From positions 806,001-870,000 of the forward strand of contig CANXME010001453.1 of the NCBI GenBank assembly GCA_948144175.1: a DNA stretch of 64,000 nt. Reading direction: 5' to 3'. A program made the translations under genes and the position numbers. The notes below the pieces were generated by a model that saw only the letters and a list, made by a program, of their open reading frames with translations, was not told the origin of the DNA and did not search any database. Below are positions 1 through 9,875 of the stretch, piece after piece. Origin of the DNA: Closterium sp. NIES-65 (lineage: Eukaryota > Streptophyta > Zygnematophyceae > Desmidiales > Closteriaceae). Each line of letters opens with the position of its first letter. Within the stretch, counting starts at the first letter, position 1.

Positions 1-538
1 TCCGCGGAATCATCTCAGCTATTTCGACTTTGGGTTTTTTTCCCATGGTCAGCCCGTAATTTGGTCTAACTGGGCTTTAACGCTCTGGAACCCTAAGGGT
101 TAGGGTTAGCCTGTCGAACGCTGCTTTAGCCACTCAAATTCATCCCCCTTGAAAGCACCGCGAGGCTTCTCATACGCACAGGGACGAGCCTAGCTCTAGC
201 CCAGCCCTCACATCCTTAAGGTGGAGGTTGGCCAAGGGATAGGCTAGAGTTCCGAATGGGAGGGAATACCCACCCCATACCCCACAAAAACCTTTCCACT
301 AGGACCCATGCTCCAACCATCCCTATCTCTGCCCTGAAAAATTCATTTGCCTTCGCAACCATTGGACGCGTGAGGGTTGTGTGGGTTTTTATTTCCCCCA
401 TGATTTACCTAGGTTTCTATGCCGTGCGGTGCTAACTTTTGGATCCTGCCCACGAAGAAAATGATGGAAGGTGGGGTGGCAACATCGCCACGACGTTCCC
501 CTCCTTACGACCTTGGGAGGCGCGGCTTCCGATTTCGT

Positions 539-571
<33 letters not shown>

Positions 572-869
572 CCCCTGGGGAAGTTTCTTCGAAATCACCT
601 CTTAGCTCTAGCCTAACCCTAGCACTGCAAGGAGATGGCTGCCTGTCGAACAGCCCCACTGTCATAGATCCGGGCGATGATGGTAAGGAATAGGAATTTT
701 CCATACAACCGTCCGAAAGTGAGAAAAGTAGTAAATTTTATTATCGTTACACGCCCTTAGGACGCGGTAAAATTGCAAACATTGCACGATTGTTCCCGTA
801 TATCGAGTCGCGCGTTCGATTCAGCGGATCGATTGGCAAAACGCTGCGCAAACGTCATTGTAGCAATTG
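1..869. other. Gene-free flank left of Gypsy-1
   Basis: I see no convincing gene here. Short open frames exist on both strands, but none has a recognisable domain and several run through the G run at 539-568. The last five bases (865-869, aattg) are the left target-site copy of Gypsy-1, so this is the DNA that Gypsy-1 entered. A short telomere-like stretch near 91-110 is only two units long. Confidence 0.6.
539..568 (+). repeat. 30-base G homopolymer
   Basis: An uninterrupted run of about 30 G. It could form a quadruplex and its exact length is prone to sequencing error. It makes the overlapping poly-Gly and poly-Pro frames meaningless as genes. Confidence 0.9.
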
Positions 870-904
870 TGTAAGGAATTTTCTCGACATTCCTTACCAC
901 ATCC
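870..904 (+). repeat. Gypsy-1 left LTR, first part
   Basis: The first 35 bp of the left LTR (starts tgtaagg). It is interrupted by Copia-1 and resumes at 8232 after the second copy of the catcc duplication. It matches the start of the right LTR at 13214. Confidence 0.9.
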
Positions 905-1038
905 TGTCAGAGTATTATAGCTGATGCATGTTTGTAGGCTATAGTGGGGTAGCACATATGGGGTACAGGGTTTCTAGGGTTGCATTTGTACCCAATCTTT
1001 CCTTAGTCATTCTCATTTCCTGTTTTCCTTACTTCACA
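905..1038 (+). repeat. Copia-1 5' LTR
   Basis: 134 bp, tgtcag...ttcaca. It is identical to 8093-8226 and related to the 128-bp LTRs of Copia-2, sharing the core from ggctatagtgggg to the end. It is unusually short for a copia LTR. Confidence 0.95.
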
Positions 1039-1049
1039 TGGTATAGAGC
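1039..1049 (+). promoter_or_regulatory. Copia-1 primer-binding site
   Basis: tggtatagagc lies immediately after the 5' LTR. The plant initiator tRNA-Met site is usually TGGTATCAGAGC; one C is missing here. Copia-2 has the same one-base-short version at 20699-20709 on the minus strand. Confidence 0.75.
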
Positions 1050-1050
1050 G

Positions 1051-1141
1051 GGTCCTGCCTTAGGACCGTTTTTTTTTAGGGCCCACCGAAGCGCGCCCCG
1101 AGGCGCGCCTTTTTTTTTAGCGACCCCTCGGGTCGCCTTTT
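1051..1141 (+). other. Three hairpin plus T-tract modules in the Copia-1 leader
   Basis: Module 1: GGTCCT/AGGACC (1051-1056 with 1062-1067), 5-nt loop, then nine T. Module 2: GCGCGCC/GGCGCGC (1091-1097 with 1102-1108), loop CCGA, then nine T. Module 3: GCGACCC/GGGTCGC (1120-1126 with 1130-1136), loop CTC, then four T. The same three modules occur in the Copia-2 leader. They look like intrinsic terminators, but this is a eukaryotic retrotransposon RNA leader. A role in packaging, dimerisation or attenuation is inference. Confidence 0.8.
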
Positions 1142-1930
1142 CCCTCGCGGCCCCGCTGTCCCTCAGACGCGGCCCCGCCACCTCTCCTGATCGCGGCCCC
1201 GCCGCCTGCTTGACGCGGCCCCGCCGCCTCCCCTGACGCGGCCCCGCCGCCTCCCCTGACGCGGCCCCGCCGCCTCCCCTGACGCGGCCCCGCCGCCTCC
1301 CCTGACGCGGCCCCGCCTCTACTGCCGCGGCCCCGCCGCCGCCTCTGACGGCCCCGCCGCTGCACCCTACGGCCCGCCGCTGCACCCTACGGCCCCGCCG
1401 CTGCACCCTACGGCCCGCCGCTGCTCCTGCCGGCCCGCCGCCTCGCCTGACGGCCCCGCCGCTGCTCCTGCCGGTCCGCCGCTGCTCCTGCCGGCCCGCC
1501 GCTGCACCTGCCGGCCCGCCGCTGCACCCAGCGGCCCGCCGCTTCACCTGACGGCCCTGCCGCTGCACCTGCCGGCCCGCCGCTGCACCCTACGGCCCGC
1601 CGCTGCACCCTACGGCCCGCCGCCTGCACCTGCCGGCCCGCCGCTGCACCTGCCGGCCCGCCGCTGCACCTGCCGGCCGAACCGCCCCAGCAGCCGAACC
1701 GCCCGGGAGCCGAGCCGCCCAACGCCGAGCCGCCCGGGACCCGAGCCGCCCTGCCGCCGAGCCGCCCGGGAGCCGAGCCGCCCTGCACCCGAGCCGCTCA
1801 GCCGCCGAGCCGTCCGGGAGCCGAGCCGCCCTGCGCCCCAGCCGCCCGGGAGCCGAGCCGCTGTGCACCCGAGCCGCCCGGTCGCTGAGCCGCCTTTCTG
1901 CAGAGCTGCACGACCTGCCCTGCCTGGTGA
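1142..1930 (+). repeat. GC-rich tandem-repeat leader of Copia-1
   Basis: Tandem units of about 23 bp (core gcggccccgccgcctcccctg, perfect or near-perfect between roughly 1210 and 1315) pass into units of about 20-21 bp (cggcccgccgctgcacctgc) and then into gccgcccgggagccgagc-type units up to about 1900. Open frames through this stretch on either strand are by-products of the repeat. It separates the hairpins from the gag start. Confidence 0.85.
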
Positions 1931-1993
1931 GCACAGTCCCACTGACACTGCGAACTCTTTCCCTACTGCTTGCACTGCGTCGCTGTCGTCGCC

Positions 1994-4966
1994 ATGGCTA
2001 CCCCTAGTGTCCTAGCTTTCGACGCTGAGGGTCGCGCCATTGATTTTGAGGTCTGGTTAGACGACCTGCAGCTGTTCTTACAGTGCGACAGGGCTGACGA
2101 CCTTTCTCTCTTTGACCTCACCTCTGGCGCCTCTCCTGCTCCTGCTGCTGATGCTGATCCCACTGTCCGCTCTAAGTGGGCCACCCGCGATGCTGCTGCA
2201 CGTCTTGCTGTACGTCGCCACCTCCCTACCTCTGAGCGTGCGCACTTTAGTCAGTACAAGAGTGCTCAGACCTTGTACGACGCTGTAGTTGCGCGCTACT
2301 CCTCCCCTGCCACTGCTGCACTGAGCCGTCTCATGCTTCCCTACCTCTTTCCTGACCTCTCTGCCTTTCCCACTGTCGCTGACCTCATTACGCACCTCCG
2401 CACTAGTGACACTCGCTACCGCGCCGCCCTTCCTGCTGAGTTCTGCGCTAAGAACCCCCCCCCCATGTACATCGCTCTCTACTACGTAGTCGCGCGCCTC
2501 CCTGACTCCCTTCGCGTCGTCAGGGACCACTTTCTCGCAGTCTGTCCCACCACCCTCACCGTCGACCTCCTCGAGAAGGCCCTCCTCGCAGCGGAGAAGA
2601 GCATTGTCGCTGTAGGTGCTTCTCGTGGTGACCCTCGCACCCCCATCTTTGAGGGGTGCTCTCCTTCCCCCTTGCTGCCCTCTGTTGCCTCTGCTGCTGC
2701 TGCCGACCTGCTTGGTCTTGAGTCGGTCGGCGCGGCGTCTGCCCCTAGTGGGAGACGTCGCTCCAGCAAGGGCAAGGGGGGCAAGGGCGCGGGTGGAGCT
2801 GGAGGGGGCGGTGGCGGTGGCGGCGGTGGCGGCGGAGGGAGTGGGGGTGGCGGCGGGACTAGTGGCGGGGGTAGTGGTGGTGGTGGTGGCAGCAGCGGCG
2901 GAGACGGTGGTGGTGGTGCCAGCGGTGGTGGTGGAGGCAGCGGCGGAGGTGGAGGCGGCGGAGGTGGAGGCGGTGGAGGCGGCAGCGGAGGAGGTGGTGG
3001 TGGTGGAGGTGGTGGAGCTGGTCGAGGTGGTACCCAGCAGCGTAGCGGCGGTGGTGGTGGCCAGCGCTCGCAGCGGCAGCAGCAGCAGCGCTCGCGGGAC
3101 ATCCCTCCGCCTCAGCAGCTTCGTGAGTGGTACGCTGGGCGTCAGAGGGGTGGGGGTACTGGTCCCTGCACCTACGTTCTTCGTTCCGGCGACCGCGCGG
3201 GTGAGCAGTGTGGGGGTGCCCACGCCACCCAGCGCTGCTTTGGCCGCCTGACGGACGCTTGGCGTCAGCAGTTCCCTGGGGCCAGTGAGATCCCTCGCTG
3301 GGATGAGCTTCTCAGGGCTGGTGTAGCGATCTTTGATCTTGATTTTGATGCTATCCTTGCTGCTATGTATGTTGTGGATTATAGTGAGGAGAATGAGGGT
3401 TACCGTTGTTTCCAGCCCGACCCGGGCATTGGTACTGCTGCGCTAGGTGCTTGTGAGGCTGCTGCTCTAGGTGCCAGTGCGTCTGTGCTCTCAGGTACTG
3501 GTGAGACTGCGCTCTCAGGTACTGCGTCGTCCTCGTCCTCCCTCACTTTCACACTTGACTCCGGAGCTTCTCGCTCCTTCTTTCGAGACCGCACTACCCT
3601 TACGCCGCTCGACCGGCCGGTTGCGGTCTCCCTTGCTGACCCCTCTGGGGGTCCTGTCCTGTCTCACTTCTCCACTGTCCTCCCGTGTCCGGCTGCCCCT
3701 TCGGGCACCCTGTCGGGTCTGTACCTTCCCTCGTTCTCTACGAACTTGGTGAGTGGAGCGGACCTGCAGGATGTGGGGGTTCACCAGTTCACTCCTGCGA
3801 GCCAGCGGGTGACCCACTGCACGGAGGCACGCACAGGCCGACACCTGGCCACGTTCTCGCGTCGGCCGGGGTCGAGTCTCTACACCCTGACAGTTGAGTC
3901 TCCTCCTGTCCCTGCGTCTGGTCAGGTGGCTGCGTCAGGTCAGGTGCTTGCTGCTGCGTCCCGGTCAGGTCCTGAGTCTGCCCCCTGTTCTTGTCGCCTC
4001 CTGTCTCACGAGACTCTCCTGTGGCACCACCGTCTTGGCCACCCCTCCTTGCCCCGTCTTCGGAGCATGGCTTCCCGTGTCCTTGTCTCTGGTCTTCCCC
4101 AGTCTCTCCCTCCTCTCCCCTCCGGGCCAGGACCTTCCTGTGTCCCCTGTGTCGAGGGTCGCCTCCGGGCTACTCCTCACTCCTCCCACTTCCCCCCGAC
4201 AGAGGCTCCCCTGCAGACGCTTCACATGGATGTGTGGGGCCCAGCCCCCGTCCGTGGGCAGGGTTACGAGCGCTACTTCCTGTTGGTGGTTGACGACTAC
4301 TCGCGTTACACCACAGTCCTCCCCTTGCGCAGCAAGGGTGCGGTCACTGAGGTGCTGATCGACTGGATCCGCGAGGCTCGTCTCCAGCTCAGGAAGAGCT
4401 TCGGCTCGGACTTTCCTGTTCTGCGTCTGCACTCGGACAGAGGCGGAGAGTTCTCTTCTCGCCTTCTGCGGGACTACTGTCGTGCACGGGGGATCCGCCA
4501 GACCTTCACGCTTCCGGACTCACCACAGCAAAATGGGATTGCTGAGCGCCGCATTGGCATGGTCATGGATGTCGCTCGTACGTCCATGATGCATGCGGCT
4601 GCCCCCCATTTTCTGTGGCCGTTTGCGGTGAGGTACGCGGCGCATCAGCTCAACCTTCACCCCCGGGTCTCTCGGCCTGCGATGTCCCCAGCCTTGCTGT
4701 GGACGGGGAAGGTTGGCGATGCGTCTGTGTTCCGTGTCTGGGGATCTCGGGCGTTTGTCCGCGACTTGTCTGCGGACAAGCTGTCCCCTCGTGCTGCTCC
4801 CTGTGTCTTCCTTGGCTTCCCCACTGACGCCCCAGGGTGGCAGTTTTACCACCCCTCCTCTCGTCGTGTTCTGTCCTCCCAGGACGTCACGTTCGACGAG
4901 TCAGTCCCCTTCTACCGTCTCTTCCCCTACCGCACTCCTTCCTTGTGCCGGTTCCCCCCCCGGTAG
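1994..4966 (+). pseudogene. Copia-1 Gag-protease-integrase, frame broken before RT
   Basis: Starts at ATG 1994, the start shared with Copia-2 and Copia-3. Residues 1-240 are a copia-type Gag. About 257-355 is a Gly-rich linker. A Cys/His motif (CX13CX3HX4C) begins at Cys392. Protease has DSGA with Asp522. A His/Cys integrase zinc finger follows. The integrase core has Asp746, Asp815 and Glu851, a DD35E triad. The frame then ends at a stop because about 22 bp present in Copia-2 and Copia-3 is missing between two cttcc direct repeats near 4947. RT follows in another frame. The broken enzyme could not make the normal single polyprotein. Confidence 0.92.
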
Positions 4967-7881
4967 ACCCCCTCCCCCCTCAGGTTCCTGCCCCCTCAGG
5001 TGTGTCCCAGGTAGACGCCGTTGACCCGGTCGAGGTTACTGGTGACTCTGGTGCTGCTGCGGGTGCTGAGCCTGGGGGTGCTGACTCTGGGGGTGCTGTG
5101 CGCGGGGGTGCTGAGCCTGGGGGTGCTACTGCTGGGGGTGCTGGGCCTGAGGGTGCTACTGCGGAGGGTGCGGAGCCTGGGGGTGCTGAGCCGGGGGGTG
5201 CTGTACCTGGAGGTGCTGGGTCTGGGGGTGCTGGGTCGGGAGCTGCTGAGCCTGGGGGTGCTGAGCTGGGAGCTGCTGGGCCTGGGGGTGCTGCGTGTGG
5301 AGCTGCAGAGCCTGGGGTTTCTCCTGCTGCTGCGTCTCGCCGGGAGCCCCTCTCTCCACAGGAGCTGCGCGAGTGGTTCGCTCGCCGCTGGAGGCGTGCT
5401 GCTGAGTCTGGAGGTGCTGCTGCTGGAGCTGGAGCTGGAGCTTCTTCGACCGTCGAGGGTGCGGGTGCTGCCGGTCCCGGAGCTACTGGACCTGCGGGTC
5501 CTCCTGGAGCTGGAGCTGCTGAGGGCGTTGGTGCTGAGCCTACTGCTGTTGGTCCTGCCGCTGGAGGTGTGGGTGGCGCTGGTGCTGTCGCTGAGGGTGC
5601 TGGTGCTGTCCCTGCTACGTCTGGAGCTGCCGCGCGGCCTCGGCCGTACTTCGTTCCGCTCCTGCAGCAGGTTCTTGGTCTTTCTCCTCCAGTAGAGGGT
5701 CCACCGCCTGTCCAGTCGCAGTCCCTGCTGGAGCCTTCCTCTCCACTACCTGCTCCCTCTCCTTACACTGGTCCTACTGGAGGTCTTGCTGAGCGTCGTG
5801 AGCCTGCGTCTCGTCCCGCGTCGCCTGTTCGTGCTGCTCGCGCTAGTGGTCGCAGTTCGCGTCAGCGTCCTCCTCCTATCCCTGGCACACACCGGATGTC
5901 TTTGCGTCCGTCCACTGCTCCTCTACGTGCCCCTTTGCCTTCTCCTCCTGAGTCCTCTCTTCCTGCGCTTGCCGACCCTGAGTCGGACTCTCTTCGTGCT
6001 GCCAGTCCTACTGTCACGCGTCTGCTTGCTACTGTCGTCACTGACCCCTCTTTTGAGTCCACTGCTGCGTCTGCTCTAGTCGCTGAGCTCGTCGACTTTG
6101 CTGCTCGCTGTCGTCTCGACTACGCTGCTAGTCTTGTTGCTGAGTCTGCGTCTGTCTGTCCTCCGTCCGTCGGGGGTGAGTGTGCTCTTGGCACGGACGT
6201 CCTAGAGGACAGGCAGGAGGAGTTACAGTGTCTAGCGACTGCTTCACCTCATCTCGCATCTGTACTGCTTGCCCCTGAGGGAGACCCGGATGCACTAGAC
6301 ATCCCGACTCCGCGTTCTTACGCGGAGGCCGTAGAGGGTCCCTACTCCTCTCAGTGGCAGGCAGCTATGGATGCAGAGATGGCTTCCTGGAAGTCCACAG
6401 GCACCTACGTTGACGCGGTTCCCCCTCCTGGGGCGAACATCGTCAGTGGCATGTGGATCTTCAGGGTGAAGCGGCCGCCGGGCTCTCCACCTGTCTTCAA
6501 GGCACGGTACGTTGCTCGTGGCTTCAGTCAGCGGCAGGGAGTTGACTACTTTCAGACCTTCTCTCCCACCCCGAAGATGACTACTCTTCGGGTGCTGCTG
6601 CACATAGCCGCTCAGCGCGACTACGAGCTTCACTCTTTCGACTTCAGCACTGCGTTCTTGCAGGGTAGCCTGCACGAGGAGATCTGGCTTCGCCGTCCAC
6701 CTGGCTTCACTGGGACTTTCCCTCCTGGCACCCAGTGGAGCCTCCGACGGCCAGTCTACGGTCTCCGCCAGGCACCGCGTGAGTGGCACGACACACTGAG
6801 GACTACGCTTGCGGCTCTTGGGTTTGCTCCTTCTACTGCTGACCCGTCGCTGTTTCTTCGCACCGACACTTCCCTGCCGCCGTTTTACATCCTCGTGTAC
6901 GTCGACGACTTGGTCTTTGCCACAGCGGACACTGCTGGACTCGCCTACGTGAAGTCCGAGCTGCTGAAGAGACACACGTGCACAGACCTGGGTGAACTGC
7001 GCAGCTACCTTGGCTTGCAGATCACTCGGGACAGAGCACGCCGCACCATTACCTTGACTCAGTCACACATGGTGCAGCAGGTCCTTCAGCGCTTCGGCTT
7101 CACGTACTCCTCGCCTCAGGCCACTCCTCTGCCTACTCGCCACTCACTCTCAGCTCTGCCTTCGGATGAGTCCGTAGAGTCGAGTGGTCCGTATGCAGAG
7201 CTTGTTGGCTGCCTCATGTACCTGATGACCTGCACACGACCTGACCTTGCATACCCTCTGAGCATTCTTGCACGCTATGTTGCTCCTGGGAGACACAGAC
7301 CGGAGCACATGGCTGCAGCGAAGAGGGTATTGCGCTACCTGTGCAGTACGTCGGGCATGGGGCTAGTGCTTGGAGGGCGGAGTCCAGTGGTCCTTACCGG
7401 CCACGCGGACGCTTCTTGGGCTGACGACCAGGCTACGCAGCGGTCGTCACAGGGTTACACCTTCAGCCTTGGTTCCGGCTCTGTCTCGTGGCGGTCTACT
7501 CGCTCGTCTTCGGTTCTCGGCTCCAGTTGTGAGGCTGAGATCTACGCCGGGGCCATGGCTGCACAGGAGCTTCGCTGGCTCACCTACCTGCTGACTGACC
7601 TTGGAGAGCCGCCTCGTTCTCCTCCAGTGCTGTACGTAGACAACAAGGCCATGCTGGCCTTGTGTCGAGAGCAGCGCTTGGAGCACAGAACGAAGCACAT
7701 TGCTCTCCGCTACTTCCTTGCTCGTGAGCTGCAGCAGCGTGGTCAGTTGCGACTTGCGTACGTGGCCTCTGAGGCCAACACTGCTGATGTGTTCACCAAG
7801 GCACTCGCGCCTTGTGACCATCAGCGTTTTTGCACCCAGCTGGGTCTTGTACCTGTCTTGCCTCACTTGCTCTCCTCTTGA
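4945..7881 (+). pseudogene. Copia-1 RT-RNase H portion, shifted frame
   Basis: Continuation of the copia polyprotein in the next frame. It begins with a low-complexity spacer of GGAEP-like repeats (about 5040-5340) and a second spacer rich in Ala, Gly and Pro. RT follows, with the conserved WKSTGTYVDAVP start near 6390 and the YVDD catalytic box at 6898-6909. RNase H ends the frame, with the HADAS and ADVFTKAL motifs. No ATG of its own is needed: in related copies this is one frame with the upstream Gag-integrase. The stop at 7879-7881 matches that of Copia-2. Residues look intact, so the 22-bp deletion is the main defect. Confidence 0.92.
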
Positions 7882-8092
7882 CTTCACTTGTACTGTGACA
7901 TATATATATACCTGCTCTTGCTTGTCTAGTTTTATATATATATCTGTACTCCTGCATGTGAACTGGCCTCTGGCCCTGCTCTTGTGCTCGGACTGTGTGG
8001 TGACTTTGTGATCCACCCTGAGCTTTCTTTGCTTTGCTTTGCTTGACTGGTCTTGTGACCCCTTGTTCTCCCCCACTTAGCCTATGGGGGTG
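7882..8092 (+). other. Copia-1 3' untranslated region and polypurine tract
   Basis: Holds two TA-rich tracts (catatatatatac near 7900 and ttatatatatat near 7932) and a segment gtgatccaccctgagc also found in Copia-2 and in the derivative at 25095-25933. The purine tract atgggggtg at about 8084-8092 directly precedes the 3' LTR and would prime plus-strand synthesis. Confidence 0.8.
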
Positions 8093-8226
8093 TGTCAGAG
8101 TATTATAGCTGATGCATGTTTGTAGGCTATAGTGGGGTAGCACATATGGGGTACAGGGTTTCTAGGGTTGCATTTGTACCCAATCTTTCCTTAGTCATTC
8201 TCATTTCCTGTTTTCCTTACTTCACA
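8093..8226 (+). repeat. Copia-1 3' LTR
   Basis: 134 bp, identical to the 5' LTR. It is followed by the second catcc copy at 8227-8231, then Gypsy-1 LTR sequence resumes. Confidence 0.95.
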
Positions 8227-8522
8227 CATCCTACAACATCACGTACAGCAACAACCGTTATTCGCCTATTACTGCTAACGGGGCTTCGCCAACTTCGCGC
8301 GCACTGTTTTACCAAACCATGTACAGCTGGCCCGGCCGTGTCGGCCTACGCCTCGGGACTAGCCCGAGCCTTGCTGCCAGCCTAGCACTAGCTAGCTCGC
8401 ACGCACAGCGTTACTGTTTGCATGTTTCGCGTATAAATGTTCGCTCATGCCTTCGCTCACATTTTGTACTCGTTTGACACTTAGTGCAATCCTCGCTACC
8501 TCGATACATTGCACTCGTAACA
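8227..8522 (+). repeat. Gypsy-1 left LTR, remainder
   Basis: Resumes the LTR interrupted at 904 and ends with taaca at 8522. A TATA box candidate tataaat lies at 8432-8438; in the right LTR it has decayed to cataaat. After the LTR, ttggtattcata is a mutated primer site; the intact form is seen in Gypsy-2. Confidence 0.88.
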
Positions 8523-8707
8523 CTTGGTATTCATACCCTCTTTCTTTTCGGACCGCGCATCTCCGCACCCTAGGAAATCAACTTTTGATTTTTCACCCGA
8601 AGGGACTCACGCACCTTAGCCCATAGGAGCCGCTGTCCTCGCGTTCTCTCGTAAACGCGTATAGCCACGACTGCGCCTAGAACTAAGGTGGGCCGACGCC
8701 CTTCGAA

Positions 8708-9875
8708 ATGGCCGAGCATATCAACGCCACCACCCTCACGCAGGAGCACTTGAATGAACTGCTGCGGCAAATTCACGAAAACTCTGAAGAAATCGCGGCG
8801 CTGACGGCAAAACACACGTCCCTGCAAAATGATGTCGCACGAGCACAGCAAGTGCAATCTCAAGCACCTGGCACTCCGGTACAGCCCGCACCACAGACAT
8901 CACAACACGGAAGCGTGGGGCAACTCGCGAGCGCGGCTAGTGATGGCATCGTCCGCCACGACGGAGATGACGATCACGGCACGACACACCCCGAAGCAAC
9001 GAATGCGGCCCGAAGCCAACCGCGCGTCACGATTTCAGCACCAATCAACAATTCGGCACTACCGTCACTGATGCCGCTGAAGCCGCATCGTCCGCCATGC
9101 TTTGACCCGAGTCAACGGGGTGGTCCTACAGTTCAGGCGTGGCTGTTCACGACGCCAACTTCAACGCCAACTACGTCTTAGAGGATACAGCAAAGATCCG
9201 TTACGCCGCGTCGCTGCTGCGAGGACGCGCCATGGACTGGTGGCACGTCATCATCACGAAGCTGAATGACTACGCGACTCTATCAACATAGGAAGGACAA
9301 ACCAGACCCTGGGCGCCACCGTATTTCATGGAGGTGCCCCAATATCACACGTGAGATGCGTGGTGCGCAGGTCTGCGCGCTCGATTTTAGCCAATTGCGG
9401 CTTTGATCGCGGCACGTCAGAAGCTCCGCAATTGGCGCCAACTCGGTTCCGTCCAAGATTACACCAGCGGGTTCTGGCGCTATGCGAGCAAGTGGGTTAT
9501 ATGCACGAGGGCGAGCGCATCGACCGCTACATCGGCGGCCTGAAGCAAGACATCGCCCAGGAAATCCAGCTTCGTGGCGTCACAGATTTTCAGGAGTTTC
9601 TCGCCATGGCGGAGAAGCTCGACTTCTTCCGCCGACCGAGACTGAGGTCCTACGCAAGCAGTAACTGGGGACATCGATCTTTTGGGACGAACGAGGGTGC
9701 TACGATACGTGCCGTCGCTGCAAATGCCGCTGCCACACCATTCAAAGGGTGCGGCCGGAACACCACAAGAGCGAATGTCGAGAAAACGCTAAGGGAAAGG
9801 GGAAAGCTCAGTAGCAGAAACAGACCAAGCATCACGGAAACGCTGGAAGTCAATAGCAGACGAGCCCTCTACTGA
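8708..9875 (+). pseudogene. Gypsy-1 gag, degenerate
   Basis: Starts ATG 8708 with a leader peptide like that of Gypsy-2 Gag, and shares the PLKP(H/Q)RPPCFDPS block (about 9076-9110) and the CEQVGYMHEGER block (about 9484-9520). Frameshifts and stops (one at 9179-9181) break it between these blocks. The zinc knuckle is damaged. The region corresponding to the Gypsy-2 frameshift site is recognisable near 9834-9880, but the first base of the slippery heptamer has changed (cggaaac) and the stem has one mismatch. Confidence 0.85.

Larger units (their letters stand above)
905..8226 (+). mobile_element. Copia-1: young Ty1/copia element, plus strand
   Basis: A 7.3-kb element bounded by 134-bp LTRs (905-1038 and 8093-8226) that appear identical base for base, and by the duplication catcc (900-904 and 8227-8231). 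Order is LTR, primer site, hairpin leader, GC-rich tandem-repeat leader, gag-protease-integrase frame, RT-RNase H frame, 3' untranslated region, polypurine tract, LTR. The domain order integrase before RT defines Ty1/copia. A 22-bp deletion near 4950 breaks the polyprotein. It inserted into the left LTR of Gypsy-1 and is the most recent event seen here. Confidence 0.96.

Noticed and set aside
91..112. Telomere-like ccctaagggttagggttag
   Set aside because: Only about two units and no array; too short to be an interstitial telomere.
1091..1118. Bacterial rho-independent terminator
   Set aside because: The shape fits, but it lies in the transcribed leader of a eukaryotic LTR retrotransposon, downstream of its primer site; kept only as a structural observation.
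1029..1934. Arg/Gly/Ala-rich minus-strand frames
   Set aside because: Same explanation: GC-rich repeats in the Copia-1 leader, with unit length giving stop-free frames.
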